From Falsiroseomonas sp. (GTDB lineage Bacteria; Pseudomonadota; Alphaproteobacteria; Acetobacterales; Acetobacteraceae): a DNA stretch of 35,807 nucleotides. Positions 24,490 to 32,525 of this stretch are shown here, in pieces (position 1 is the first letter of the stretch; every line of letters begins with the position of its first letter). The stretch spans positions 1 through 35,807 of the forward strand of contig NZ_JAUYTS010000175.1 in assembly GCF_030695085.1 (NCBI RefSeq), given 5' to 3'. Made by a program: the position numbers and the translations under genes. The notes below the pieces were generated by a model. That model was not told where the DNA came from, ran no database searches, and worked only from the letters and a program-made list of their open reading frames with translations.

Positions 24490-24503
24490 TTGACCTGCGT
24501 CAA
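24490..24503 (-). promoter_or_regulatory. FNR/FixK-type box upstream of hsp20
   Basis: TTGAC-N4-GTCAA is a perfect inverted repeat of the CRP/FNR-family form TTGAY-N4-RTCAA. It is directly after the SDR stop codon. A GATGCT hexamer (24466-24461 on the minus strand) would put transcription start near 24454, so the box centre would be near -42, the class II activation position. Confidence 0.5.
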
Positions 24504-25289
24504 TCAGCCCTCCGCCGGCTTGGCCGGCACGCTCCGCATCAGGCGGTTGCGCCAGGATGGCGGCAAGGCACCGATGATCCGAGACAGGGCATAAAGCCGC
24601 CGCGGATAGACCACCCGGACGCGGCCGGCGGCGATGCCCGCCAGGGTCCGCGCGGCGGCCTGCTCCGGCGTCATCAGCCACGGCATCGGGAACGGGTTCT
24701 TCGCCGTCATCGGCGTGCGGATATAGCCGGGGCAGATGGCGTGCAGGCGGATGCCGTGCGGGCGCTGGCTGGCATCGGTGGCCTCCGCCCAGCGCTGCAC
24801 CGCGGATTTGCTGGCGCAATAGGCCGGCGCGCCGGGGGCTGCGACGAAGGCGGCGAGGCTCGCCACCACCGCCACCCGCCCGCGCAGGCCAGCCGCCCCC
24901 GGTGCCTGCCCCGCCATCTTCTCCAGGGCCGGCAATGCGGTGTTCAGCACGCCGCCGAGGTTGGTCGCGAAGATGCGGGCGGCCTGCGCCGGTGGCTCCA
25001 CCGCATCGCCGGTGCCGCCCGAAATGCCGGCATTGGCGATCACCAGGTCGAGCCGCCCGGCCGCGCCGATCCAGCCCGCCATCGCCGCCGCATCGTTCAC
25101 GTCCAGCACCATGGGCCGCACCGTGGCGCCCTTCGCCGTGCAGGCTGCCGCCACCGCCTCCAGCCGCCCGGCATCGCGGCCGGACAGGTGCAGGGTGACG
25201 CCCGGCGCCGCACAGGCCTCCGCCAGCGCCCGGCCCAGGCCGGATGAGGCGCCGGTGATGAGCACGCCCCGCCAGGAATCGTGTCGCAT
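24504..25289 (-). CDS. Short-chain dehydrogenase/reductase
   Basis: This 261-residue SDR has the cofactor motif TGASSGLG at residues 12-19, NAGIS near 86-90, and the catalytic serine in VVASLAAF with Tyr and Lys in YCASKSA. The C-terminal part (ALSRIIGALPPSWRNRLMRS) resembles a membrane- or lipid-associated tail seen in SDRs near lipid and envelope genes. It is divergent from yicC across 38 bases and lies upstream of hsp20 on the same strand. The substrate is unknown. Confidence 0.9.
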   Translation of the reverse strand: MRHDSWRGVLITGASSGLGRALAEACAAPGVTLHLSGRDAGRLEAVAAACTAKGATVRPMVLDVNDAAAMAGWIGAAGRLDLVIANAGISGGTGDAVEPPAQAARIFATNLGGVLNTALPALEKMAGQAPGAAGLRGRVAVVASLAAFVAAPGAPAYCASKSAVQRWAEATDASQRPHGIRLHAICPGYIRTPMTAKNPFPMPWLMTPEQAAARTLAGIAAGRVRVVYPRRLYALSRIIGALPPSWRNRLMRSVPAKPAEG

Positions 25290-25327
25290 GCCTTGCCCTT
25301 CGCCACGGCCCGGAGGACAAGGCGCGC

Positions 25328-26233
25328 ATGAGCAACCTCGCCTCGATGACCGGTTTCGCCCGCGACAGCGGATCGCTGCCGGATGGCTCCTCCTTCGTCT
25401 GGGAGTTGCGCAGCGTCAACGGCCGCGGCCTGGATGTGCGGCTGCGCCTGCCGCCGGGCCTCGATATGCTGGAAGCCCCGCTGCGGGAAGCGGTGGGCAA
25501 GCGCCTCAAGCGCGGCAACCTGAACGCCACCCTGACCCTGAAGCGGGAGGACCGGGCGCCGCGGCTGACGCCGGACCCGGTGGCGCTGGAAGCGGCCATC
25601 GCCCTGGTGCTGGAAGTCTCCGCCCGACTGCCCGGCGCCATGGTGCCGACCGCGGAGGCGGTACTGTCCCTGCCGGGCGTGCTGCGCGCGGAGGTCTCCG
25701 AGCCGGATGAGGCGGCGGAGGAGGCCAGGCGCAAGACCCTGGCCGCCAGCTTCGCCGTGGCGCTGGATGGGCTGGTCGCCGCCCGCGCCCGCGAAGGCGC
25801 GCAGCTGAGCAAGATCCTGGAAACGCTGCTGGGCGAAATCGCCGCCCTGCGCGACGCCGCCGCGGTGGAAGCCGCCGGCCAGCCCGCCGCCCAGCGCGCC
25901 CGGCTGCTGGAGAACCTGGCCAACCTGCTCGGCGAGGGCGATGTCCGCGCCCGGGTGCCTGAGGAAAGGCTGGCGCAGGAAGTGGCGATGCTCGCGCAAC
26001 GCTCCGATGTGCGGGAGGAGCTGGACCGGCTCTCGGCCCACATCACGGAAGCCCGCAGCCTGCTGGCCTCCGGCGCGGCGATCGGCCGCAAGATGGAATT
26101 CCTGACCCAGGAATTCGTCCGCGAGGCCAACACCCTGTGCAGCAAATCCGCCTCCGTGGCGCTGACCCGCGTCGGGCTGGAGCTGAAGGCCGCGATCGAG
26201 CGGTTGCGGGAGCAGGCGGCCAACGTCGAATGA
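25328..26233 (+). CDS. yicC: YicC/YloC family endoribonuclease
   Basis: This 301-residue protein has the N-terminal YicC domain starting MSNLASMTGFARDSG and SVNGRGLDVRLRLPPGLD, and the C-terminal DUF1732 part with EELDRLSAHITEARSLL and GRKMEFLTQEFVREANTLCSKS. Members are hexameric RNases that act on small RNAs. The gene lies before gmk, the standard pairing, and its stop overlaps the gmk start. Confidence 0.95.
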   Translation: MSNLASMTGFARDSGSLPDGSSFVWELRSVNGRGLDVRLRLPPGLDMLEAPLREAVGKRLKRGNLNATLTLKREDRAPRLTPDPVALEAAIALVLEVSARLPGAMVPTAEAVLSLPGVLRAEVSEPDEAAEEARRKTLAASFAVALDGLVAARAREGAQLSKILETLLGEIAALRDAAAVEAAGQPAAQRARLLENLANLLGEGDVRARVPEERLAQEVAMLAQRSDVREELDRLSAHITEARSLLASGAAIGRKMEFLTQEFVREANTLCSKSASVALTRVGLELKAAIERLREQAANVE

Positions 26234-26871
26234 TGACCACCACCACCCACGCCCCCCGCCGCGGCGTCTGCCTGGTGCTGGCCTCGGCGCCGGGCGTCGG
26301 CAAGACCAGCGTCTCCCGCGCTTTGCTGGAAATGGAGCCGGAACTGGCGCTGTCGATCAGCGCCACCACCCGCGCGCCGCGGCCCGGGGAGCTGGAAGGG
26401 GTACACTACTTCTTCCGCACCCAGGACCAGTTCGACGCGATGGTGGATGAGGGCGAATTCCTGGAATTCGCCAAATTCATCGGCCGATCCTACGGCACGC
26501 CGCGCGCGGCGGTGGAGTCCAGCCTCGCCGCCGGGCGGGATGTGCTGTTCGACATCGAATGGCAGGGCCATCTGCAATTGCGTGAACGCCTGCCGGGCGA
26601 TGTGGTGGGCGTCTGCCTGCTGCCGCCTTCCATGGCCGAACTCGAACGCCGCCTGCGCGGCCGCGCCCAGGACAGCGAGGCCGAGATCGCCCGCCGGCTG
26701 GTCGCCGCCAAGGACGAGATCGCCCATTGGTCGGATTTCGACCATGTGCTGGTGAACCGTGATTTCGACCGTACGGTGGCGGAGGTGCGCGCCATCCTGC
26801 ACGCTGCCCGCAACACGCGCGCGCGGCAGCCCTGGCTGCCGGAGTTCATCGACACGCTTTTGCAGGGGTAG
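26230..26871 (+). CDS. gmk: Guanylate kinase
   Basis: This 213-residue kinase turns GMP to GDP. The P-loop is SAPGVGKTS near residues 19-27, followed by SISATTRAPRPGELEGVHYFF and EFLEFAKFIGRSYGTPR, the GMP-binding region. ATG at 26230 overlaps the yicC stop; the next codon-pair ATG at 26233 is the alternative. The P-loop has APGVGK in place of the common PSGAGK, which still fits the Walker A pattern. It completes the yicC-gmk unit. Confidence 0.97.
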   Translation: MMTTTTHAPRRGVCLVLASAPGVGKTSVSRALLEMEPELALSISATTRAPRPGELEGVHYFFRTQDQFDAMVDEGEFLEFAKFIGRSYGTPRAAVESSLAAGRDVLFDIEWQGHLQLRERLPGDVVGVCLLPPSMAELERRLRGRAQDSEAEIARRLVAAKDEIAHWSDFDHVLVNRDFDRTVAEVRAILHAARNTRARQPWLPEFIDTLLQG

Positions 26872-26877
26872 CGCCGG

Positions 26878-27810
26878 ATGGGCGGGGTGGTGGAGGTGGT
26901 GCTGCCGGTCTTCGCCCTGATCGCCCTCGGCTACGCGGCGGTGGTGCGGCGCATGGTGAGCGACGAGGCGCTGAAGGGCATGACCCTTTTCGTCTTCGGC
27001 CTGGCCGCCCCGGCTTTGCTGTTTGCCGGCGGCACCCGCCCGCATGAGGGCGGCGGCGGCGCGGCGCTGGCGATCCTGCCCGCCTCGGTGCTGATGTTCG
27101 GGCTGGTGGTGGTGGGCGCGCGGCGCATCTTCGGGCTGACGCTGGCGGAAGCGGCCCTGTTCGCGCTGGCCTGCGTCTTCGGCAATTCCGTGATGATGGG
27201 CGTGCCGATCATCTTCGCCGCCTATGGCGCGCCAGGCGTGCCGCCGATGCTCGGCATCCTGGCCTTGCAGACCATGATCCTGCTGGGGCTGGCGACGGTG
27301 GTGACGGAGGTCGGGCTGCACGCCAATGCGCCGTGGCGGCGGGTGCTGACCTCCTCGGCCACCGGCATCTTGAAGAACCCGGTGGTGCTGTCCGTGCTCG
27401 CCGCCTTCATCTGGATGATCTTCGGCCTGCCGGTGCCCGCCGTGGTGCGGCAGACGCTGGAATTGCTGGGCGGGGCGGCGCCGCCGCTGGCGCTGTTCTG
27501 CCTGGGCGGGGGCCTGGCCGGCATTTCGGCGGCGGCGGCGTGGAAGGAAACCGTGGCGATCGTCGGCCTCAAGCTGCTGGCGCTGCCGCTGCTGACCTGG
27601 GGGCTGGCGATCACCCTCGGCATTTCCGCCATCGATACCGCGGTGGCCGTGAGCATGGCGGCGCTGCCGACCGGGGCCAATGCCTTCATCCTGGCACGGC
27701 GCTACGCCACCGGCGCGGACCGTTCCGGCGCCGCCGTGGTGGTCTCCACCGCCATCTCCATCCTCACCCTTTCGGCCCTGATCGGGCATTTCCGCGGAGT
27801 GCTCTCATGA
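26878..27810 (+). CDS. AEC family transporter (auxin efflux carrier-like)
   Basis: This 310-residue membrane protein has about ten hydrophobic segments in two halves. It begins VVEVVLPVFALIALGYAAV and has GNSVMMGVPIIFAAYG near residue 103, with TGILKNPVVLSVLAAFIW in the second half, as in AEC (malate, oxalate, auxin-efflux-like) permeases. It is 6 bases after gmk and its stop overlaps the amidohydrolase start. The pair suggests movement of the amidohydrolase substrate or product. Confidence 0.9.
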   Translation: MGGVVEVVLPVFALIALGYAAVVRRMVSDEALKGMTLFVFGLAAPALLFAGGTRPHEGGGGAALAILPASVLMFGLVVVGARRIFGLTLAEAALFALACVFGNSVMMGVPIIFAAYGAPGVPPMLGILALQTMILLGLATVVTEVGLHANAPWRRVLTSSATGILKNPVVLSVLAAFIWMIFGLPVPAVVRQTLELLGGAAPPLALFCLGGGLAGISAAAAWKETVAIVGLKLLALPLLTWGLAITLGISAIDTAVAVSMAALPTGANAFILARRYATGADRSGAAVVVSTAISILTLSALIGHFRGVLS

Positions 27811-29195
27811 CCTTGGTGATCGAGCCCGGCTGGGTCTGGGATGCGGAACATGGCCTGCGCACCGGGCACAGCGTCATCGTGCAGGATGGCATGGTGGCCG
27901 ATGTGGTGGCGGGTTCGCCGACGCTGGAGGCGGAGCGCATCACGGCCCCCGATGCGCTGCTGCTGCCGGGCTTCATCAACCTGCACAACCACGCGCTGTC
28001 CGCGCCGCTGTTCCGCGGCCTGGCGGATGACATCGCGCCGGGCGACCTGCCGGGCCACATCGTCTATTCCCTGCTGATGCCGCTGGGTGATGTGGCCGCG
28101 CAGGTGATGACGGAGGAGGAGATCGGCGACGCCGCCGAGATGGCGCTGCTGGAGGGCCTTCGCAGCGGCACCACCGCGCTGCTCGACGTGTATCGCGTGG
28201 CGCAATGGCCCTTCATCGAACGCGCGAAACGCCTCGGCCTGCGAAGCTGGTCCTGCCCGTATCTGTTCTCCGCCCCGGTCGGCATGACGCCGGATGGCAA
28301 GCCGACCTACAGCCCGACCGCGGATACCGGCTTCGATGCCATCATCAAGCTGTTCGACCGCTTCGATGAAGGCCCGCGCGGCCTCACCCGAATCGGCTTC
28401 GGTCCGCATGGGCCGGATAGCTGCACGCCCGATCTGCTGCGCGCCATCGACCGGGCTGCGCGCGAGAGGCAAACCGTGGTCTCCATCCACGCCGCGCAGA
28501 ACCTGATCGAGATCGAGAAGGTGCAGGCCGCGCATGGCACAGGCTCCATCGCGCATATCCGCGACATGGGCCTGCTGCGGCCCGGCGTGGTGCTGGCGCA
28601 TGGCATGTTCGCCACCGATGCCGAGATGGCGATGATCGCGGAATCCGGCGCCGCGCTGGCCTCCTGCCCGCTGGCCTTCGCGCGTTCCGGCCGCTTCGTG
28701 CCGCTGGCGCGGATGGAGGCGGCCGGGTTGCGCCTCGGCATCGGCACGGATGGCGTGACGCTCGACATGCTGCACGAACTCCGCACCGCCTCGGTCTTCG
28801 CCAAGACGCAATCCGGCACGCCGCATGGCCTGGCGGCGCCGCGCATCCTGCGGGCGGCGACACGCGATGCGGCGCTCGCCCTGGGGCGGGACGATCTGGG
28901 CCTGGTGGCGAAGGGGGCGCGCGCCGACCTGGTGATGTTCGACCTCGGATCCTCGCGCTACCAGCCGGTCTGGGACCCGCTGAAATCGCTGATCACCAAT
29001 GGCAGCGCGGCGGATCTGTCGCTCGCCATGGTCGAGGGCCGCGTGCTGCTGCGCGATGGTCGCGTGACGGTGGCGGATGCCGCCGCCATCACCCGCCGCG
29101 GCCGCGCGGCGATCGAGCGTGTGTGGCGAGAGGCCGCGCGCCGTGGTGCGATTCCGCCCTCGATCGCCGCGCGGGCCGCGATACCGTTGCACTGA
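27807..29195 (+). CDS. Amidohydrolase (AtzA/SAH-deaminase/guanine-deaminase-like)
   Basis: This 462-residue protein belongs to the metal-dependent amidohydrolase superfamily. The metal ligands are His60 and His62 (INLHNHALS), His228 (SIHAAQ) and probably His265 (LAHGMF) with Asp315 (GIGTDG). At the position where AtzA-type deaminases have the catalytic glutamate of HxxE, this protein has Gln231. The beta-sandwich caps both ends. Such enzymes deaminate or dechlorinate N-heterocycles. The start ATG overlaps the AEC stop. It was probably a hydrolase of a ring amine; activity with Gln231 is uncertain. Confidence 0.9.
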   Translation: MTLVIEPGWVWDAEHGLRTGHSVIVQDGMVADVVAGSPTLEAERITAPDALLLPGFINLHNHALSAPLFRGLADDIAPGDLPGHIVYSLLMPLGDVAAQVMTEEEIGDAAEMALLEGLRSGTTALLDVYRVAQWPFIERAKRLGLRSWSCPYLFSAPVGMTPDGKPTYSPTADTGFDAIIKLFDRFDEGPRGLTRIGFGPHGPDSCTPDLLRAIDRAARERQTVVSIHAAQNLIEIEKVQAAHGTGSIAHIRDMGLLRPGVVLAHGMFATDAEMAMIAESGAALASCPLAFARSGRFVPLARMEAAGLRLGIGTDGVTLDMLHELRTASVFAKTQSGTPHGLAAPRILRAATRDAALALGRDDLGLVAKGARADLVMFDLGSSRYQPVWDPLKSLITNGSAADLSLAMVEGRVLLRDGRVTVADAAAITRRGRAAIERVWREAARRGAIPPSIAARAAIPLH

Positions 29196-29216
29196 CGCGC
29201 CAAGTCTCCCTACGCT
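29187..29216 (+). promoter_or_regulatory. Weak candidate promoter before the Bug gene
   Basis: TTGCAC (29187-29192) and TACGCT (29211-29216) are 18 bases apart, and the Bug start is at 29244. The match is modest; the gene may equally be read through from the amidohydrolase. Confidence 0.25.
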
Positions 29217-29243
29217 GGCGGCAACCCCGGGAGAGCTTGATCC

Positions 29244-30236
29244 ATGACCCGCTTCGCCGCCAGCCGCCGCGCCCTCCTGCTGGGCGCCCTCGCCGCGCCT
29301 TCCCTTGCCCTGGCGCAGACGCGCCGTCCGCTGCGCGTGGTGGTGCCCTTCCCGCCCGGTGGCGGCGTGGACAGCCTGGGCCGGCTGCTGGCGGAACGGC
29401 TGGCGCCGCTGCTGGATGGCCAGCCGGTGGTGGTGGAGAATCGCAGCGGCGGCGGCGGGCTGATCGGCGCCGATGCGGTGGCCAAGGGGCCCGCCGATGG
29501 CAGCATCATCGGCATCATCGGCGCCGCCACGCTCTGCGCCGCGCCGTTCATCCAGCCCTCCATGCCCTTCGACGTGACGAAGGACTTCCGCGCGGTCAGC
29601 CAGATCTCGGACAGCGCGGTGGTCATCGCGGTGGGCACCGATGTGGCGCAGCGGCATGGCTGGACGGATATGGCGGCGCTGCTGGCCTGGGCGAAGGCGA
29701 ATCCCGGCGGTGTGCGGGTGGCCAATGCCGGCATCGGCACGGTGACGCACCTGACCCTGTCCGCCATCAACACCGCGGCCGGGGTGGAGATGACCGCGGT
29801 GCCCTATCGCGGTGGCGCGCAACAGGCGATGGATGTCATTGCCGGCACGGTGGAGGCGACGGCGGATCTGCCGGCGGCGCTGCTGCCGCACATTGCCTCG
29901 GGCCGCATGAAGGCGATGGGCGTCAGCTCCGGCAGCCGCCTGGCGTTCCTGCCGGATGTGCCGGCGCTGGCCGAGACCGGCGCGCTCGCCTCGCTCGACA
30001 TCCGCTCCTGGAACAGCCTGCTCGCCCCGGCCGCGACGCCGGAGGCGGAGGTGCAGCGCCTGTTCGCGGCGATCCGCCGGGTCGGCCAGGACCCGTCCTT
30101 CGGCGCCGCGCTGCGGCCCTTCGGCTATGATGCCGTGGTCAGCGAAAGCCCGGCGGCGATGACGGCGCTGATCGCGCGGGAGACGCCGGTCTGGCGGCGC
30201 CTGGTGGAGATTTCCGGCGCGGCGCGGCAGCAGTAG
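29244..30236 (+). CDS. Bug/TctC-family tripartite tricarboxylate transporter substrate-binding protein
   Basis: This 330-residue receptor has a signal peptide with a twin-arginine-like start (ASRRALLLGALAA) ending ALAQ, then LRVVVPFPPGGGVDSLGRLL, ENRSGGGGLIGADAV and VPYRGGAQQAMDVIAG, all Bug-family landmarks. GGGAGAG lies upstream of the ATG. It follows the amidohydrolase by 48 bases and precedes the DUF2235 gene by 9. No membrane partners are nearby. It may bind the amidohydrolase substrate. Confidence 0.93.
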   Translation: MTRFAASRRALLLGALAAPSLALAQTRRPLRVVVPFPPGGGVDSLGRLLAERLAPLLDGQPVVVENRSGGGGLIGADAVAKGPADGSIIGIIGAATLCAAPFIQPSMPFDVTKDFRAVSQISDSAVVIAVGTDVAQRHGWTDMAALLAWAKANPGGVRVANAGIGTVTHLTLSAINTAAGVEMTAVPYRGGAQQAMDVIAGTVEATADLPAALLPHIASGRMKAMGVSSGSRLAFLPDVPALAETGALASLDIRSWNSLLAPAATPEAEVQRLFAAIRRVGQDPSFGAALRPFGYDAVVSESPAAMTALIARETPVWRRLVEISGAARQQ

Positions 30237-30245
30237 CGCCGGCCG

Positions 30246-31367
30246 GTGGTGACCGCGAAGCGGCTTGTCGTCTGCTTCGACGGCACCTGGAACAGCGCCG
30301 ATGCGGAAAGGTCGGAGACCAATGTGGCCCGGCTGGCCCGCGCGGTGCGCGCCAATAGCGGCCGCGACGGCATCAGGCAGATCACGCTGTATCTGCGCGG
30401 CGTCGGCTCCACGGGCATCGCGCTGCAGAGGCTGGTCGGCGGCGCCTTCGGCGAAGGCGTCGATGACAATATCCGCTCCGGCTACATGTTCCTGGTGCAG
30501 AACTACGTGCCGGGCGACGAGATCTTCCTGTTCGGCTTCTCCCGCGGTGCGTTCAGTGCACGCAGCCTGTCCGGGCTGATCGGGTCCTGCGGGCTTTTGA
30601 AGCGCCAGAAGCTGGCCGATCTCCGCGCCGCCTGGAATTACTACCGCACCGCCTCCCCCCGCTGCCCGAAGGATTTCTGCGCGCGGCATGATTCCGAATG
30701 CCACACCGAGGTGAAGATCGCCTTCCTGGGGGTGTGGGACACGGTGGGCGCGCTGGGCGTGCCGGCGACGCTGCGCAACAGCCTGTTCGCCGCGCCCTAC
30801 CGCTTCCACGATACCGAACCTTCGAAGATCGTGCTGCGCGGGCGGCATGCGCTGGCGATCGATGAGCGGCGCAGCAGCTTCGTCCCGACGCTGTGGACCG
30901 GCGAGGAACCGCCCGGCTGCGACATTCGCCAGGTCTGGTTCGCCGGCGCCCATTCGGATGTCGGCGGCGGCTACACCAACCGCCTGCTGGCCGAGATCCC
31001 GCTGCTGTGGATGGCGGAGGAAGCGCAGGCGGCCGGGCTGCAGCTGGATGCCTCCATGCTGCCGCCCGCCACCTGCGGCACGCTGAACCCGCTGGCCGCA
31101 CAGCACGAATCCCGCCCGCGCCTGACCCGCTGGCTGCCGCCGCGCTTCCGCGAGGTGCTGCAACGGGCGCCCGCCCTCGGCACCTGGGAAAGACTGTCCC
31201 GGCCGCGGGATCAGCAGGGCCGCGCGCTGCAGCCGATCAACGAAAGCCTGCACCCCAGCGTCGCGGCACGGTTCGGCCAGGCGGTGGCGCGGCTGGACGG
31301 CAACAAGGACAAGGCCGGCCGGGAGATCACCTACCGGCCGAAGAACCTGGTGCCGTCGCTGCCCTGA
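30246..31367 (+). CDS. DUF2235 alpha/beta-hydrolase domain protein (Tle1-like)
   Basis: This protein of about 373 residues has the DUF2235 N terminus KRLVVCFDGTWNSAD, the nucleophile elbow GFSRGAFSAR (serine in GxSxG), and GAHSDVGGGY, which holds the aspartate of the triad. This domain occurs in Tle1 type VI phospholipase effectors and in many orphan hydrolases. There is no signal peptide, VgrG, PAAR or immunity gene nearby. The start is GTG (30246 or 30249) with a poor ribosome site, so expression probably depends on the Bug gene 9 bases upstream. It is convergent, 7 bases from the next gene. Confidence 0.9.
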   Translation: MVTAKRLVVCFDGTWNSADAERSETNVARLARAVRANSGRDGIRQITLYLRGVGSTGIALQRLVGGAFGEGVDDNIRSGYMFLVQNYVPGDEIFLFGFSRGAFSARSLSGLIGSCGLLKRQKLADLRAAWNYYRTASPRCPKDFCARHDSECHTEVKIAFLGVWDTVGALGVPATLRNSLFAAPYRFHDTEPSKIVLRGRHALAIDERRSSFVPTLWTGEEPPGCDIRQVWFAGAHSDVGGGYTNRLLAEIPLLWMAEEAQAAGLQLDASMLPPATCGTLNPLAAQHESRPRLTRWLPPRFREVLQRAPALGTWERLSRPRDQQGRALQPINESLHPSVAARFGQAVARLDGNKDKAGREITYRPKNLVPSLP

Positions 31368-31374
31368 CCGCGCC

Positions 31375-32373
31375 TCAGTCCACCCGCGCGCCCACCGCCT
31401 CGATCACAACGCGCCACTTGGCGCTTTCCTCCGCCATCCAGGTGGCGAAGGCGGCGCGGCCCATGGCGCGCGGGATGGCGCCGCCGGTGGTGACGCGTTC
31501 GATGAAGGCCGGGTCCTGCACGATCGCCTGCAATTCGTCATCCAGCCGCGCCAGGATCGGCTCCGGCACCCCGGCCGAGGTGCACAGGCCGAACCAGCCG
31601 GTGGAGGTGATGTCGATGCCCTGTTCCTGCATCGTCGGCAGGTCCGGGAAGGCGGAAACCCGCGCCGTGCCGCTGACCGCGATGGGGCGCATGCGGCCGG
31701 CCTGGGCCATCTGCGCCACCGCCGAGATCGACTGGAACAGCAGGTCGATGCGGCCCTCGATCAGGTCCGAATTCATCTGGCCGCTATTGGTGTAGGGCAG
31801 ATGCTGCAGCGGCACGCCGGTGATGATCTGGAACTGCGACCCCGCCAGGTGCTGGGAAGACCCGGCGCCGACGGAGCCGAAATTGATCGGCCGCCCCTGC
31901 GCCTTCGCCCAGGTGATGAATTCCTGAAGGGTGCGCGCGGGCACCGCCGGCGGGATCACAACGATGTTCGGCACCAGCGCGATCAGCCCGACCGCGGCGA
32001 AATCCTTCTCCGGGTCGAAGGGCATGTTGCGGTACAGCCACTTGTTCGCGGCATTGGCGGCGATGGTGGCGAGGCCCACCGTGTAGCCATCCGGCGCCGC
32101 GCGGGCGACCTGGGTCATGCCGATATTGGTGCCGGCGCCCGGGCGGTTGTCCACCACCACCGGCTGGCCGAGCCGGCCCTGCAGCCGGTCCGCCACCAGG
32201 CGGGAAATCACGTCGCCGGCGCCACCCGCCGGGCCGGGATTGACCCAGCGGATCGGCCGGCTGGGCCAGTCGCCGGTCGGGCTGGCCGTCTGGGCGCGGG
32301 CGCCGGCAAGTGGCAGTGCCGCGGTGAGGCCCAGCAGGGCCGCGCGACGTGACAGGGTGGGGAGGGTGGGCAT
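31375..32373 (-). CDS. Bug/TctC-family tripartite tricarboxylate transporter substrate-binding protein
   Basis: This 332-residue receptor starts at ATG 32373 with GGAG 7 bases upstream. The signal peptide has an SRRAALLG twin-arginine-like segment and ends ARAQ. Family landmarks are WVNPGPAGGAGDVISRLVAD, DNRPGAGTNIG and LPYTNSGQMNSDLIEG. It is divergent from the maleate-isomerase-like gene across 152 bases, which hints that it delivers a dicarboxylate-like substrate to it. No TctA/B genes are near. Confidence 0.93.
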   Translation of the reverse strand: MPTLPTLSRRAALLGLTAALPLAGARAQTASPTGDWPSRPIRWVNPGPAGGAGDVISRLVADRLQGRLGQPVVVDNRPGAGTNIGMTQVARAAPDGYTVGLATIAANAANKWLYRNMPFDPEKDFAAVGLIALVPNIVVIPPAVPARTLQEFITWAKAQGRPINFGSVGAGSSQHLAGSQFQIITGVPLQHLPYTNSGQMNSDLIEGRIDLLFQSISAVAQMAQAGRMRPIAVSGTARVSAFPDLPTMQEQGIDITSTGWFGLCTSAGVPEPILARLDDELQAIVQDPAFIERVTTGGAIPRAMGRAAFATWMAEESAKWRVVIEAVGARVD

Positions 32374-32471
32374 TGTTGTTCTCCGGAAGCCTTCCTGGAC
32401 GGCAAGGAGACGTCGCGCCGGGGCCTCTGGCAAGGGCAAGGCTTGGCGAATTGCAACCTTCCGGGTCTGGC

Positions 32472-32494
32472 GCCTGCCGCGCGCTGTGGCAGGC
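32472..32494. promoter_or_regulatory. Inverted repeat in the divergent Bug/maleate-isomerase-like intergenic region
   Basis: GCCTGCC (32472-32478) and GGCAGGC (32488-32494) are perfect complements around a 9-base spacer. The position, just before the plus-strand gene, fits an operator, but no regulator is next to it. Confidence 0.35.
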
Positions 32495-32525
32495 TGCACC
32501 CAGGATGGACGAAGGGATGGCCTCG

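Noticed and set aside
23883..24503. RNA thermometer (ROSE) or sigma-32 promoter for hsp20
   Set aside because: The leader lacks the U-rich stretch and UUGCU-like anti-SD element of ROSE, and no CTTGAA/CCCCAT pair is present.
24331..31253. Very long minus-strand open frames over the yicC-gmk and AEC-DUF2235 region
   Set aside because: They lie opposite well-recognised genes on the plus strand, with no ribosome sites or domains.
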